Shown here: positions 35,701 through 48,435 of the stretch, in pieces
Position numbering within the stretch: the first letter of the stretch is position 1
Layout of the letters: each line of letters begins with the position of its first letter
From: Jacaranda mimosifolia
Lineage: Eukaryota > Streptophyta > Magnoliopsida > Lamiales > Bignoniaceae
Direction of reading: 5' to 3'
Length of the DNA: 64,000 nt
Assembly: GCA_018894105.1 (NCBI GenBank)
Contig: CM032121.1
Location: 23,405,730 to 23,469,729 of the forward strand
Position numbers and translations under genes: made by a program
The notes under the pieces: model-generated
Databases searched by the model: none
Told to the model about the DNA's origin: nothing
What the model saw: only the letters and a program-made list of their open reading frames with translations

Positions 35701-36560
35701 CACACACAAAAACCAATTGTAATCCTATTTGATGAAGGAAGTTTTCTAAGAGTTAGAAAATTCCTACATGACTGAATTTGGAGGTAGATGTTTGATGTCA
35801 TTTTAGCTTGATCAATTTAATTGTTAAATTGATCTAATTAATTTAAGGAGTTAAATTAAGACTAATTAATTAAGGAATTAATTATTTGGTGCCACATGAC
35901 TATCAATTGGTCAACTTAAGGAGTTAAGTTAACAATTACTTGCTTAAGGAGTTAAGCAAATTGACTTAAAAGTTAAGTAAAAGGTTAATTAATTAAATTA
36001 AAGTGTTTAATTTAATTAAAATAAAGAATTAATTTTGGAGGAAAAATTCAAATGAAATGTTCATTTGGTGTGAATTAGAATTTATTTGGATAACATTTCA
36101 TAAGATGAAATTAAGATTTCAAATGAAATTCAAATTCACATTCCAATTTGCAAGGGCCAATTAGCACCATCCTTGAGGAAGGTATGATGCCACCTTGACA
36201 TCATACCATCTTCCTTCTATATATGGATATAGAGTGTGGAGTGGGCAGCCACTTGACTCTACATGTGATTTGCAAGCTAGAATTAGATTCTCCCAATTTC
36301 CCTCCAATTTCCTAAGTATTGCCTCATGTGTTGAAGCTTCACTATTCTTCATCTCCCACCTCCAAATCAAGCCTTCATCCTTTGATTTTCAAGGAGTTGA
36401 GATCTTCTTCCACCTTTCTTTGTTTTTTTGAAAATCAAGGTAACTATCTTACCAAACCTAAATCTATGGCATGTTTAAATCCTTGGCTTCATATGTAGCC
36501 TAGTTATTTAAGCATTTTTTATGCTTTGATAATTAGATCCTAGTGCTACATGTGACTTCA
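32730..36560 (+). mobile_element. CopA 3' LTR, split by CopF
   Basis: LTR pieces 32730-32994 and 34866-36560 join to about 1.96 kb. The start is a mutated TATTGGAAAACTGCC after the polypurine tract AAAGTGGGAGAT, and the end is TGTGACTTCA, the same ending as the 5' LTR at 6314. An imperfect palindrome (36181-36192 with 36196-36207, 11 of 12 paired) stands before the TATA run at about 36217. Confidence 0.82.
32995..34860 (+). mobile_element. CopF: solo copia LTR
   Basis: 1866 bp, starting TGTTGTAATAGTGCC and ending CATACCTTCA, flanked by a perfect 5-bp duplication CTAAG (32990-32994 and 34861-34865) inside the CopA 3' LTR. The intact target 'gggcatctaagatc' is present at 17389. Its 3' part is closest to the CopD LTR (shared 'aactatctcattagaggtaaaa'), a different subgroup from CopA and CopC. 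Confidence 0.92.
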
Positions 36561-37091
36561 TGTTCAATTCCCCTTTATGACGTCATCTTTAGAAAACTCA
36601 TTTTCCAGATTGTTATACTAATTATATGCACTAGCGTAGGTTGGAGAACTTGCCACTACAGGCTTGCCACTATGGTTATCTACTGAATTCACCGCACGGG
36701 TCTTCAGTGAACCTGTTCTCTAACAAGTACCCACTAACATGCACCCATATCTCATATGGTTTTCTTATGAAACGGAGCAATATCCAACCCTTGGATTTAT
36801 GCATCATTAGTGCAAGTCTATTCAAATTTTAGATGCCAGGTCTCATAAGATCCTACAACTTGGAAGATTTAAGATCATGACCATGTAAGACTTGTTTCAT
36901 GATCACCACCCAGTGCATAACCAAGTCTTATAGTCTTGTGTGATCTAAGCGCTTCAACCAAATGATAGTGAAGTAATATAAGCATAAGGTGAAGGTGATC
37001 ATGTAAAATAAATATCATTCAATCAAGATTGTATCATAAGTAAAATAGTTTACATGCCAATCTAATTGGCTTGCGGGGCACTATTCCAATA
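36561..37091 (-). mobile_element. CopH 3' LTR, proximal piece
   Basis: The continuation of the minus-strand LTR cut at 4097. On the minus strand it starts TATTGGAATAGTGCCC at 37091, immediately after a polypurine tract, so it is the 3' LTR of an element whose body lies to the right. Confidence 0.8.
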
Positions 37092-37409
37092 ATCTCCCAT
37101 TTGCCCTAAAGCTAATGCCCTATAGTCTTAAGACCCATCTTCTCAAGATGTCCTTGGAAGACCTTTTGGGTTATGGGTTTAGTCAGTGGATCTACTATAT
37201 TCTGTTTCAAGGCAACTCTTTCTACTCAAATTTCACCTCTACCAATGATTTGCCAGATCAAATGATATCACCTCCAAAAGTGCTTGGAATGCTGATGAGA
37301 TCTTAGCTCCTTAGCTTGTGCAACCGCACCTTATTATCCCATAAGACAACTACAAGCTCAGACATGCTAGGCACTGCATCCAACTCTTGGATGAAGTTTT
37401 TGATCCAAA
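37092..37409 (-). pseudogene. CopH RNase H end and polypurine tract
   Basis: The minus strand reads 'WIKNFIQELDAVPSMSELVV' near 37400-37340 and, further on, degenerate forms of the IADPLTK-type ending, then the tract GGGCAAATGGGAGATT before the LTR. It is cut at 37409 by the CopI LTR. The rest of CopH to the right is not found before the unrelated DNA at 40315. Confidence 0.7.
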
Positions 37410-39629
37410 TATTGGAATAGTGCCCGGCAAGCCAATAGGATTGGCCATCTTAAAGCTATTTCCTTATAAAATAATCTTGGATTGAATGATATTGTATATA
37501 TGGCCACTTCATCTTATGCTATTTATTAATTCACTCATATTTGGATGAAGCCTTTAGATCACTCATGACTACAGGACTTGGTTCGATAAGCATGGAATAA
37601 GTCTCACATGATCGTGATCTTAAATCTTCCAAGTAATAGGATCTTATGAGACGGGACATCTAAGATCTGGATAGACTTGGACTAAAGATACGCAAATCCA
37701 AGAATTGGATATTGCTCCATTCGATGAGCGTTATATGAGATATGGGTGTCTGTTAGTGGGTGCTTTTTAGAGAACAAGGCACTGAAGACCTACTAGGAGA
37801 ATCTACTAGATAGCCGAAGTGGCAAGGTCTCTAGCTTATGCTAGTGTATATTATTAGTCCTCTGACATGAGGATCCATGGTAACCTTGTGTTTGGTCCTT
37901 ATGCTTTGACTCTTCCTTGACCACTTAGTGGGTTTTACGGGTTGAGATTGGGTATGAGCTACTAGGCATAGAGGTTTGTGAGATTCAAGATGGAATCCGA
38001 CTCCTTGCTTTTGTGAAGGACGAGTATATCTCCTATATGTTCTATAATGATCGATTCTAAGAAATCCTTGTGCAAGGTATTGTGACAATTTGGAAAAAGA
38101 GTTTTCCAAAGATGAGATCATATAAAGGAATCAAACATTAGGAATAAATACATAGAATCGAGGCTATTAGGGAGCCGATAAATATCTTGCCCTAAGCCTC
38201 TTTCGGGAAATAGGAGATGGAAGGACCATATTTGCATGGTAAGCATAGAACTATAATGGTTCTCCAAAATATTCATTTTGGCTAATTAGTTAAGCTCCAT
38301 GGGCTTGAGGTTGGACACCGACCATGAAGATTGGGTACTCTTCAATTAATAAGATTAATTGAATTAAGTTGATTAGCTTAAAAGCGTTTTAACTAAAATA
38401 AATATAAGATATTCAAAAGTCATAAGGAGTTCTGAACCCATTTCCAATGAATGGTATAACCTATTAAGTCACACTAAAAATCCAATTAGCTTCCTAGCTA
38501 ATGGAGGAATTTTCTAAGAGTTATAGAATTACTCCATAGGACCGATTTCTTGAGGTTCCAATTTAAATGTCAATTTTAGCTTGATTAATTTAAGTGTTAA
38601 ATTAATCAATTAATTTAAGGAGTTAAATTAAACCAATAATTAAGGAGTTAATTATTTGGTGTCAAATGATCATCAATTACTCAAGTTAACTTAAAGAGTT
38701 AAGTTAACAAAATTGAGCTTAAGAGTTAAGCTTGTTTGACTTAAGAGTTAAGTGAAAGATTAATTAATTAAATTAAAGTGTTCAATTTAATTAATGAGAT
38801 GAATAGATTTTTGAGAGAAAATTCAAATGAAGAGTTCATTTGAATTAGCATCTTAATTAATTTGAAATTAGATTTCAAATGTAATTGAAACGCACATGAA
38901 ATTCAAATTAGATTTGAATTCAAATTTGCCACCTTGGCAATGCAAGTGGCCACCCCGCTTGAGGAAAGTGTGATGCCAATTTGGCATCACACCATTCTCC
39001 TTCTATGTATAGATATAGAGGGTGTGTGGATCGGCCATTGCATGATTAATGTGAAGATTAGAATCTATCACATTTCCCTCCAAAAACTCTCTCCAAGTAT
39101 TGCATCATATGTTGAAGCTTTACTTTCATTCTTCTTCTCCAACCTTGAATCGGCCTCCACCATTGTATTTATCCTCTATTATTCCAACTAAAAGTGAGGA
39201 GAAATTGGAAGTTTGATTGGTGTGTGGATCATTTCAATAGAGGCAAAACATTTGGTTTGCTAGTTTTAGAGATCCACTCAAACAAAGCACCAAATTGGCA
39301 AGTTTTTTTTCCAGAAGATCCAGAATGCTTTTTGATCCAAAAATTTTACAGCGTCTCCTCAAGGTCCTGTGAGGATACAGTACGTTTTTGGTGATTCTTG
39401 GAGAATTTTAACTGAGGCAAAAGTTCCTCTCTTCCTACAGTGCTGGTTTCTGGCAGATTCTAGATTAGTGAAGAGTTCACCATTTTCTACTTGGAAATTA
39501 GCAATTCAAGGTAACTCTCAACCTAAATTTGAATTCCTAGCATGATTAGGTCCTTGTTCACTTGTAAGCACTAGTTTATTTATGCTTTTGAAATTTTGTT
39601 ATTGGATCCGAGTGCCATACTTGCGCTCA
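37410..39629 (+). mobile_element. CopI 5' LTR
   Basis: 2220 bp, starting TATTGGAATAGTGCCC and ending TGCGCTCA directly before a primer site. All blocks of the family LTR are present in order. It is inserted in the CopH RNase H region after 'gatccaaa'. A splice-donor-like AAG/GTAACT lies at 39508-39516. Confidence 0.85.
38968..38992. promoter_or_regulatory. Perfect palindrome upstream of TATA in CopI LTR
   Basis: Arms GTGTGATGCCAA (38968-38979) and TTGGCATCACAC (38981-38992) are fully complementary around a single T. A TATA-like run (tatgtatagatatag, about 39003-39018) follows within about 12 bp. Confidence 0.65.
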
Positions 39630-40315
39630 AGTGGTATTGGAGCCTAAGTTATGCTTAGATTTGAATTTTTTTGATTGATTAATTCATATGATGGATTGAT
39701 CAAAATCACCAAATTCTTGATTCAGATGATGGATTGGAGTATTTGGATGATGTTGTGTATGGCTGCTTGATTGATGAATTGAAAACATCCTAATATGTGT
39801 TTTAAGTGTTAATTCATATGATTAGTATGTTTTAATTCATAGCTATTAATGTTGAATGTTGATTTTGCATTAATTGATGCTATATGCTGATATAGCATGT
39901 TGTTTATTGACTAAAATAGTTTTGGTCATTTTTTGATCCAATTTGATTGGAGTTTTGTTGAAGATTATTGAATAATATCATTCTTACTTAAATTAGTTTT
40001 TGAAGGCATGTTTGAGCACTTGAATTTCCATTTTTAGAAGGTGTTTTGAATTGGAAAATTCATCTATAATGCGTGTTATGATGCTCGAGAAGTGTCATAA
40101 AATTTTTGTTGCACAAAAGTTGAGCTAAAATGAACTTAACTCGGTGCCAAACTGAAAATAGGGGCTGCTGCACAGCCTGGCCGAGTGCTGGCCAAGCAGT
40201 GGGCGCGTCTTGCTTGTGCCTGCCGCGCAGTAGTGTGCCCAGCCTGGGCAAGTAGTGGCAATTTTTGACTTTGGCGTGAGTTCTTGTTATTTTGTGCTCC
40301 TTTTATGACACTACA
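39630..40315 (+). mobile_element. CopI primer site and truncated leader
   Basis: The primer site AGTGGTATTGGAGCC (39630-39644) is followed by about 670 bp of family leader, including a GC-rich patch (40155-40262). The family sequence stops near 40315, where AT-rich DNA of another kind begins. No gag sequence follows. Confidence 0.75.
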
Positions 40316-41338
40316 TCAAATTGCACTTCACGTAACAAAAATAAAATAGGTTACATATGTTAGATTTATTATAAAAAAGTGAATTGAGTCCTAAAAAAAA
40401 TTTAAAACTTGCACATTAGAATTTAAAATATCAAATATTATTCAAATTTATAAAATTTTATTTCATACGAATTTATCATCTAAAATTTTTTAAAAATCTA
40501 ATTTATCACTTTAGGCCATATAATTTTAATAATATTAAGTTAAAATATCTAATAATGTTAAAATAGTAAAATATCTAAAAATTTAAATAAATTTTGTTGA
40601 ATTTATTTATTAAGTTAAAAATGAAATAAAAATTAAACAATAAAAATTTAAGTCTATCATATTATCTATATAATTCAAAATTACATAATAATATTAAAAT
40701 GATAAATACATCTAAAATAATTCTGTTAAATATAAATATGTTTTATTTATTAATTCAAATATGACAAAAAAAAAAAACTTAAACAATAAAACTTTAAGTC
40801 TATCATCCTAACTATATAATTATAAATCACATAATAATATTAAAATCAAAAAAATTCTAAACATTAGAATTTAAAATATCAAATATCCTTCAAATTTATA
40901 AAGTTTTATTTCATACGAATTTATCATCTAATTTTTTTAAAAATCTAACTTATAACTTTAGGCCATATAATTTTAATATTACTAAGTTAAAATATTTGAT
41001 AATGTTAAAATAGTAAAATATCTAAAAATTTAAATAAATTTTATTGACTTTATTTGTTAAGTTAAAAATGAAATAAAAATTAAACAATAAAAATTTAAGT
41101 CTATCCTATTATCTATATAATTCAAAATTACATAATAATATTAAAATGATAAATACATCTAAAATAATTCTATTAAATATAAGTATATTTTAATGTAGAT
41201 ATAACAAAATAAAACTTGAACTATAAAATTTTGAGCCTATCATCCTAACTATATAATTATAAATTACATAATAAAATTAAAATAAAAAATATTCTAAAAT
41301 AATTCAATTATTCAATTAATACAAATAAAAAATTCAAT

Positions 41339-41352
41339 AATAATAATAATAA

Positions 41353-41383
<31 letters not shown>

Positions 41384-41393
41384 AAGAAGAAGA
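41339..41393 (+). repeat. (AAT)n-(AAG)n microsatellite
   Basis: A run of AAT triplets passes into at least eleven AAG triplets. At the equivalent place in the next unit (about 42616-42660) there are AAC and AAT triplets instead, so the microsatellite has changed sequence between tandem units. Confidence 0.9.
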
Positions 41394-42075
41394 ATCCCCA
41401 CCCTTCCCCTTCAGCATTTCATATATTTCTCATTTCTTTTCTTTTTTCTTCATTCTTTATTTTTTTATTCTCATTTCTCTCTTCTTCTGTTATTTCATAT
41501 GTTTCTCATTTTATACATGTATGTATAAATTTATCATCATTTTTCAGTTCTCATTATTTCATATATTCTCATTTTATACATATATTTATGTATATAAATT
41601 TATCTATAAAATTTTAAATAATTTTTATTTTTATCTTTTTTCTTTCTAATTATTCATACATGTATACTTATTTTTTATATTTATACTTATTCACATATAT
41701 ATAATATATATATATAAATTTATCAATAAAATTTAAATTACTTTTATTTTATCTGTTTTTTTTCTATTTATTCATTACGAATTAAATAATATTTAATATT
41801 TATAAATATATATATAATATAATTTTTTTATTCATACTTATATATATATAGTATACACACACACACACACATATATATATATATTTCAATAAAATTTAAA
41901 GAAGATTCACCATATATTTCTCATTTTATACATATATAAATTTATCATTATTTCTCATTTCTCATTATTTCATATATTCTTATTTTATACATATGTATAA
42001 ATTTATTTAATGAATTTGGATGGTAATGCAATTTTGTTTCCCTTCAACTTTGTATTTCCATCCATCCTAACTATA
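41394..42075 (+). repeat. T/C-rich dispersed repeat, copy 1
   Basis: Begins 'tccccacccttccccttc', continues with 'catttcatatatttctcattt', TA-rich runs and a CA microsatellite (about 41855-41871), and ends near 'ccttcaactttgtatttcc'. The same order is found at 56606-57290 and 63101-63562. No open frame of note. Confidence 0.65.
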
Positions 42076-42679
42076 TAATTCTAAATTATATAATAATATT
42101 AAAATAAAAAAAAATTCTAAACATTAGAATTTAAAATATCAAATATCCTTCAAATTTATAAAATTTTATTTCATACGAATTTATCATCTATTTTTTTTGA
42201 AAAATCTAACTTATCACTTTACGCCATATAATTTTAATAATATAAAGTCAAAATATCTAATAATGTTAAAATAGTAAAATATCTAAAAATTTAAATAAAT
42301 TTGTTGACTTTATTTGTTAAGTTAAAAATGAAATAAAAATTAAACAATAAAAATTTCAGTCTATCATATTATCTATATAATTCAAAATTACATAATAATA
42401 TATTAAAATGATAAATACATCTAAAATAATTCTATTAAATATAAATATATTTTATTTATTAATTTAGATATAACAAAATAAAACTTGAACAATAAAATGT
42501 TGAGTCTATCATCCTATCTATATAATTATAAATTACATAATAAAATTAAAATAAAAAAATTCTAAATTAATTTAGTTATACAATTAATATAAATAAAGAA
42601 TTCAAATATAAAAATAACAACAACAACAACAACAATAATAATAATAACAACAACAACAATAAGAAAAAAAATCCCCACC

Positions 42680-45161
42680 TGTAGCGCCCTATCTCGGGAT
42701 AGCATCTAAGCTAAGGTACCACTCTAGTTCAATCTTAATTCAAGCTATGGAATAAGCTATATAGTCAATAATCCCATCACAAAAATTTTCAAAACTTATC
42801 AAAGACATATAGCAGCAGATTTCAAACTTACCAACTCTTCAAAACATTAAATAAGTCATAACTCAACTTCTTACATCTAACAAAACATATATAGACTTCA
42901 AGTCATCGACATCAATCCTGACACATCACAATGTCACTAAATCTAATTATAGCAATCAAGTGAACCCATTTAAACGTCTAAGCACCCATTCTAATACAAA
43001 AGGGTATTTCTTCACTCCAAGTTGGAATCTCATATTCTCCACTTATACCTGTCTGAGAAAATAAAGGAGAAACGGGCGGTAAGTACAAAGGACTTAGTAA
43101 GTGATAATGGTAACATAAATAATGGGGATCTGTTGAGGAAGAAATCGACTCAACAGATCATCAATTAACAATTAACAAGAACACAACAGGATACGTTCAA
43201 ACAGTTAGGGACAGTCTAACAGGCAAAATACAGTCGGTCAGTCATATTGCAGTCGGACAAAATAGTCTTAATTAATGTTTACATTTTAGTCAATCTTATC
43301 CAAGCATGACAACTTGTTGTACAACAATCGCCGATAGGTAGATGTCTAGGAATAGACTTAGCACATCAGACTTTCAATTACTCAGGGAATAGCCCTAAAC
43401 GTATCAGACTTACAAATACTCAGGGAATAGCCCCTGACATATCAGAGGTACAGGCAAATACCTAGGGATTAGCCCCTGACGTATCATATGTACAGATAAA
43501 TACTCAGGGAATAGCCCTTGACATATCAGACTTACAAATACTCAGGGAATATATCAGATGTACAAATAGTTCAGAACAGTACAGAAATGTCGATAAGGCA
43601 ATAGATAACAGAACAAAACGAAACAGATAACAGACAATAATAGATAACAGATCGGATAACTAAACAGATTAAAATAGATAATAGATAGAAATGATAGGCC
43701 CTAGAATAAATAGGAAATAGAATCATAACAGAAATAATCCTCACAAAGGTGTCCAGATCAGAAAACAAAATATCAAAGAAATCTTAATAGATCACGGATT
43801 TCAATAACAGTACAGTCAGTTCAGAAACAGTAACCCTCATAGGGTTTTAGCGCAAATACTGAAAAGTGAAATGAAATGCCTAATTGGCAGACCCTCACCT
43901 GTAGTATCCCGAAAAGATGTTGTCGCCGCCTACTACTCTGCGGAACCCACGTTGCCATCACCTATCCAAAATAATATTCCATAGTCAAATTTCTCATTTA
44001 ACCCTGATAGACTTCTAGAAATCGCATCACGAGCATTCTAATGTCATTAACTTATCCACTAACATGATGATATAGCTTTAATAGCATCTTTACAAAATTC
44101 TCCAATAATTAACATTGCTAGATTAAACCACGACGGTCCATATCAATTCCAAAATAATATGATATCTCATTCTTTATATACAAGGTCATGGTCAAGCCAT
44201 ATCATTATCCTAAATCACATAATTATGATTCAATTCCTTACATAATCAATCCTAATCAAATATCACTTAATCTCATACTATAATCCTTAATACCATTATT
44301 AAATCTAATTTTTGGCATTTTGCAGGATAATTCTGGGTCCATAACTCAATATTCCTTTACATGGAAATCAACACATATATATGGGCATATCATTCATCCC
44401 AAATTCCAATTCTTGGCATGGATACAAGCTCAATATGAAGGTACAGCATATGCATATATATATATATATAGAACAAAACTTTTCTTCCAATCTTTTACCA
44501 TCATCCACCTAACGAGACCTCAGATTCATGAACTAAATACACGGTTGTGTTCATCACGTCGAGGGGAGAAAACTGTCCTTCCACCGCCGTCGACCGCCGT
44601 CTGCCGTCGCCGAAAAATCTCAACATTACCACCAATTTGCTCCTCTCGAGCTCCTGAATCCAATACCGCCTTTAGTTTCAAGTTTCACAGCCTGTAGCAC
44701 CCTCAACCAAGCTCAATAGCCTTCAAAATGGTCTTCACCACCATGCTCCGATCATCATTTCCTATCACCGCCGCTGCGTTTCACCGCCAAGCAATGCCTC
44801 CACAGTGTTCTGCCCATCGAGTACTGCCCTAAACACCCCTTGGAGTCGAAGTTGGTTGCCAAAAAATGAGAAACCCAATTACCCGCCGTAAAGCTTGTTC
44901 TCGGTCTCTGTCGCGGTGGCTCACCGAAGTGGGATTCAGCCATGCAAGGTGGTGTACAAGTGTAGCCGAAGTTAAGAAAAGTGATTTGGCCCATTTGGCT
45001 TGGTGAAATGTGGTAATCGGTGGAAAATCTCCAGAGTTAAGTGGTCACGGTACAAGAAGAGGAAAAAGGAAGAAGAAATGAAATGGACAAGAAATGAAAT
45101 CTGCCATTTTTCTTTTATCAATTCCAACTTTTCTAAATTTTAGATTGGCCCCCAGAAATAT
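42680..45161 (-). mobile_element. Array unit 1: shortened LTR
   Basis: Plus-strand start TGTAGCGCCCTATCTCGGGA. It lacks the first about 240 bp of the LTR (minus-strand sense) found in the full copies ending at 51897 and 56605, and instead joins directly to gag sequence at 45161/45162. It carries a short array of 'ctcagggaatagccc' repeats (43378-43560). Confidence 0.8.
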
Positions 45162-45853
45162 ATCCTCCAGATTCTCTACCCACTCCTCTGTCTTTCATCG
45201 TCCGGCTCTCTAAGAAACTTTAAGGGAATGAAACGATAAAACCATTCCAACGCTTCATCTTCAGCCACCTCAATAACTATTTCTGCTTCACTACCTAGTT
45301 GTTGATCATGTTGCCTCAATCCTGGTCCCCTCTGATCTACAAGGTCTACTAGCTAACCTACTGAAGGAGTTTGCGAGAACTATTCTTCTCACATAGTTTG
45401 AGAGTAAGCAGGAGCTTCTTGCCTTGGGATATGTCGGTCACCAACCCGACGCCCAGGACGTCTTTCCATTCGCTCGGGAGGTCTTTCCCTTCATCCAGCT
45501 CTAGGAGGAACGGGTGTCCCAGAATTTCCTTGAGATGCCATCAATTTTGCTAACTCTTCCAAGCTTCTAAGGATAAAAAAAAAGAATTAGAAGAAACCAA
45601 AACAAACTCAAAGATACACAATTCTAATTGTCCTACAATATACGACAAAACCCCATAGACATCCTATAGTGCTGAACTCATCTCCTAATACCAACTGATC
45701 AATTCATTCTCATTCCTAAAATCACACAGGATCTGTTCAATGCAAAACATAACTAAATTCATACTCAAGCTAACCTAATCAAAAGTTCAGTCACAAATCT
45801 GAATAATACCCAAATGCCTAGGTCATCAACAACCTAGGCTCTGGTACCACCTC
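45162..45853 (-). pseudogene. Array unit 1: internal segment (gag start)
   Basis: Contains the primer site (45837-45849, minus strand TGGTACCAGAGCC), the short leader, the gag start codon region (ATG on the minus strand near 45541) and the first part of gag up to about the 'KTEEWVE' motif. The frame has stops. It is cut by the same deletion as unit 2. Confidence 0.7.
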
Positions 45854-48435
45854 TATAGGGCCCCATCTCAGGATAGCACCTGAGCTGAGGCACCATTCCT
45901 GTTCAATCTTAATTCAAGCCAAAGAATAAGCTATACAGTTAATGGTCCCATCAGAAAAATTTTCAAAACTTTTCAAAGACATATAGCAGCGGATTTCAAA
46001 CTTACCAACTCTTCAAAACATTAAACAACTCATAATTCAACTTCTTACATCTAACAAAACATATACATGCTTCAAGTCATTGACATCAATCCTGACACAT
46101 CACAATGTCACTAAATCTGATTACAACATTCAAGTGAACCAATTTAAACATCTGAGCACCCATTCTAATACCAAAGGGTACTTCTTTACTCCAAGTTGGA
46201 GCCTCATATTCTTCACTTATACCTGTCTGAGAAAATAAAGGAGAAATGGGCGGTAAGTCCAAAGGAATTAGTGAGTGATAATAGTAACATAAATAATGGG
46301 GATCTATCGAGGAAGAGATCGACTCAACAAATCATCAATTAACAATTAACAGGAACACAACAGGATACATTCAAACAGTCAGGAACAATCTAACAAGAAA
46401 AATACAGTTGGTCAATCAGATTACAGTTGGACAGAACAGTCCCGAGTAACGTTTCCATTTCCGTCAGCCTTATCCAAGCATGACAGCTTGGTGCACGACA
46501 GTTTCCAAGAGATGGTAGATATCCAGTAATAGCCCTAGTACATTAGAGTTTTAATTACTCAGGGAATAGCCCCAAACGTATTAGACTTACACATAATCAG
46601 GGAATAGCGTACAGGCAAATACTCAGGGAATAGGCCATGACATATCAGACGTACAGGCAAATACTCAGGGAATAACCCCCGACATTTTAGATGTACAGGC
46701 AAATACTCAGGGAATAGCCCCTAACATATCAGAGGTACGGGCAAATACTCCAGGAATAGCCCATGACGTTTCAGATGTACAGACAAACACTCAGGGAATA
46801 GCCCCTAACATATCAGACTTACAAATACTCAGGGAATATATCAGACGTACAGACGATTTAAAATAGTACAGAAATGCCGATAAGACAATATATAATAGAA
46901 CAAAACGAAACAGATAACAGATAGTAATAATAACACATCGAATAACTAAATAGATCGAAATAGATAATAGATAGAAATTATGGGCACTAGAATAAACAAG
47001 AAATAGAATCATAATAGAAATAATCCACACAGGGGTATCCAGATCAGATAATAGAATATCAAAGAGATCTTAATAGATCACGAATTTCAATGATAGTACA
47101 GTCAGTTCAGAAACAGTAGCCCTCATAGGGTTTTAGCTCAAATATTGAAAAGTGAAATGAAATGCTAGATTGGCAGGCCCTCACCTCCAGTATCCCGAAA
47201 AGATGTTGTCGCCGCCTACTGCTCTACAGAACCCACGTCGTCGTCACCTATCCAAAATAATATTCCATTGTCAAATTTCTCATTTAACCCTGATAGAATT
47301 CTAGAAATTGCATCACGAGCATTCTAATGTAATTAACTTATCTACAAACATGATGATATAGCTTTAATAGCACCTTTACAAAATTCTCCAATAATCAACA
47401 TTGCTAGATTTAACCACGACGGTCCATATCAATTCCAAAATAATATGATATCTCGTTCTTTATATACAAGATCATGGTCAAGCCATATCATTATCCTAAA
47501 TCACAGAATTATGATTCAATTCCTTACATAATCAATCCTAATCAAATATCACTTAATCTCACACTATAATCCCTAATACCATTATTAAATCTAATTTTTG
47601 GCATTTTGTAGGATAATTCTGGATCCATAACTCAATATTCCTTTACATGGAAATCAACACACATATATAGGCATATTATTAATCCCAAATTCATATTCTT
47701 GGCATGGATACAAGCTCAATATTAAGGTAAACATATGCTTATATATATATATTTATATAAAACTTTTCTTCTAATCCTTTACCACAATCCACCCAACAAG
47801 ACCTCAAATTCATGAACCAAATACACGGATCTGTTCATCACGTCGAGGGGAGAAAACTGTCCTCCTACCTCCATCGACTGTCGCCGAAAAATCTCAACAT
47901 TACCACCAATATGCTCTTCTCGAGCTCATAAATCCAATGCCGCCTTTAGTTTCAAGTTTCACACCCTGTAGCACCCTCAACCGAGCCCAACAGCCTTCAA
48001 AATGGTCTTCACCAAGATACTCCGATCACCATTTCCTCTCACCGCTGCTGCATTTCACCAGTAAGCAATGCCTCCACAGTGTTCTCCCTATTAAGTACTG
48101 CCCAGACCACCCATTGGAGTCGAAGTTGGATGCCAAAAAATGAGAAACCCACTTACACGCCGTGAAGCTTATTCTCGATCTCTCTCGCGATGGCTCACCG
48201 GAGTGGGATTCTGCTGTGCATGGTGGCGTGCGAGCATAGCCTAAGTTAAGGGGAGTGATTTAGTCAGGTTGGTTTTGTGAAAGGTGGTCGCCGGTTGAAA
48301 ATCGCCGAGGTGGAGTGGTCACAGTAGAGGAAGAGGAAAAAGCAAGAAGAAATGAAATGGAGAAGAAATGAAATCTGCCATTTTTCTTTTATCAATTCCA
48401 ACTTTTCTAAATTTCAGATTGGCCCCCAGAAATAT
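45854..48435 (-). mobile_element. Array unit 2: shortened LTR
   Basis: Starts 'tatagggccccatctcagg' on the plus strand and runs parallel to unit 1 throughout, including the deletion junction at 48435/48436. Repeats of about 42 bp containing 'ctcagggaatagccc' lie at about 46555-46850 and are more numerous than in unit 1. Confidence 0.8.

Larger units (their letters stand above)
4098..36560 (+). mobile_element. CopA: outer copia retrotransposon, heavily interrupted
   Basis: The 5' LTR is 4098-6314, the primer site 6315-6329, and leader pieces are at 6330-6348, 16757-17136 and 19386-20018. RT and RNase H remnants are at 31306-32715, the polypurine tract is just before 32730, and the 3' LTR is 32730-36560. 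The flanking duplication is TGTTT (4093-4097) versus TGTTC (36561-36565), one mismatch. The element contains TatB, CopC, CopD (which holds CopE) and CopF. Its own gag, protease and integrase genes are gone, probably lost in one deletion at about 20018 that also removed the start of the CopD 5' LTR. Confidence 0.75.
40413..42679 (+). repeat. AT-rich tandem repeat (unit about 1.26 kb)
   Basis: The string 'acattagaatttaaaatatc' and the sequence after it occur at 40413 (partial unit), 40861 and 42121. The full unit has an AT-rich part, a trinucleotide microsatellite, 'aatccccacc', then a T/C-rich part ending 'ttgtatttcc'. The second full unit is split at 42679 by the gypsy array and continues at 56606. 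No coding potential is apparent. The nature of the unit is unknown. Confidence 0.7.

Noticed and set aside
44320..44697. Plus-strand frame of 125 codons in array unit 1
   Set aside because: It is antisense to the element within an LTR. The matching sequence in units 2 and 3 is not open, and unit 4 is open for only 78 codons.
46555..46850. Regularly spaced repeats that superficially recall a CRISPR array
   Set aside because: The repeats are directly tandem with no unique spacers, lie in a plant LTR, and recur in all four LTR copies.
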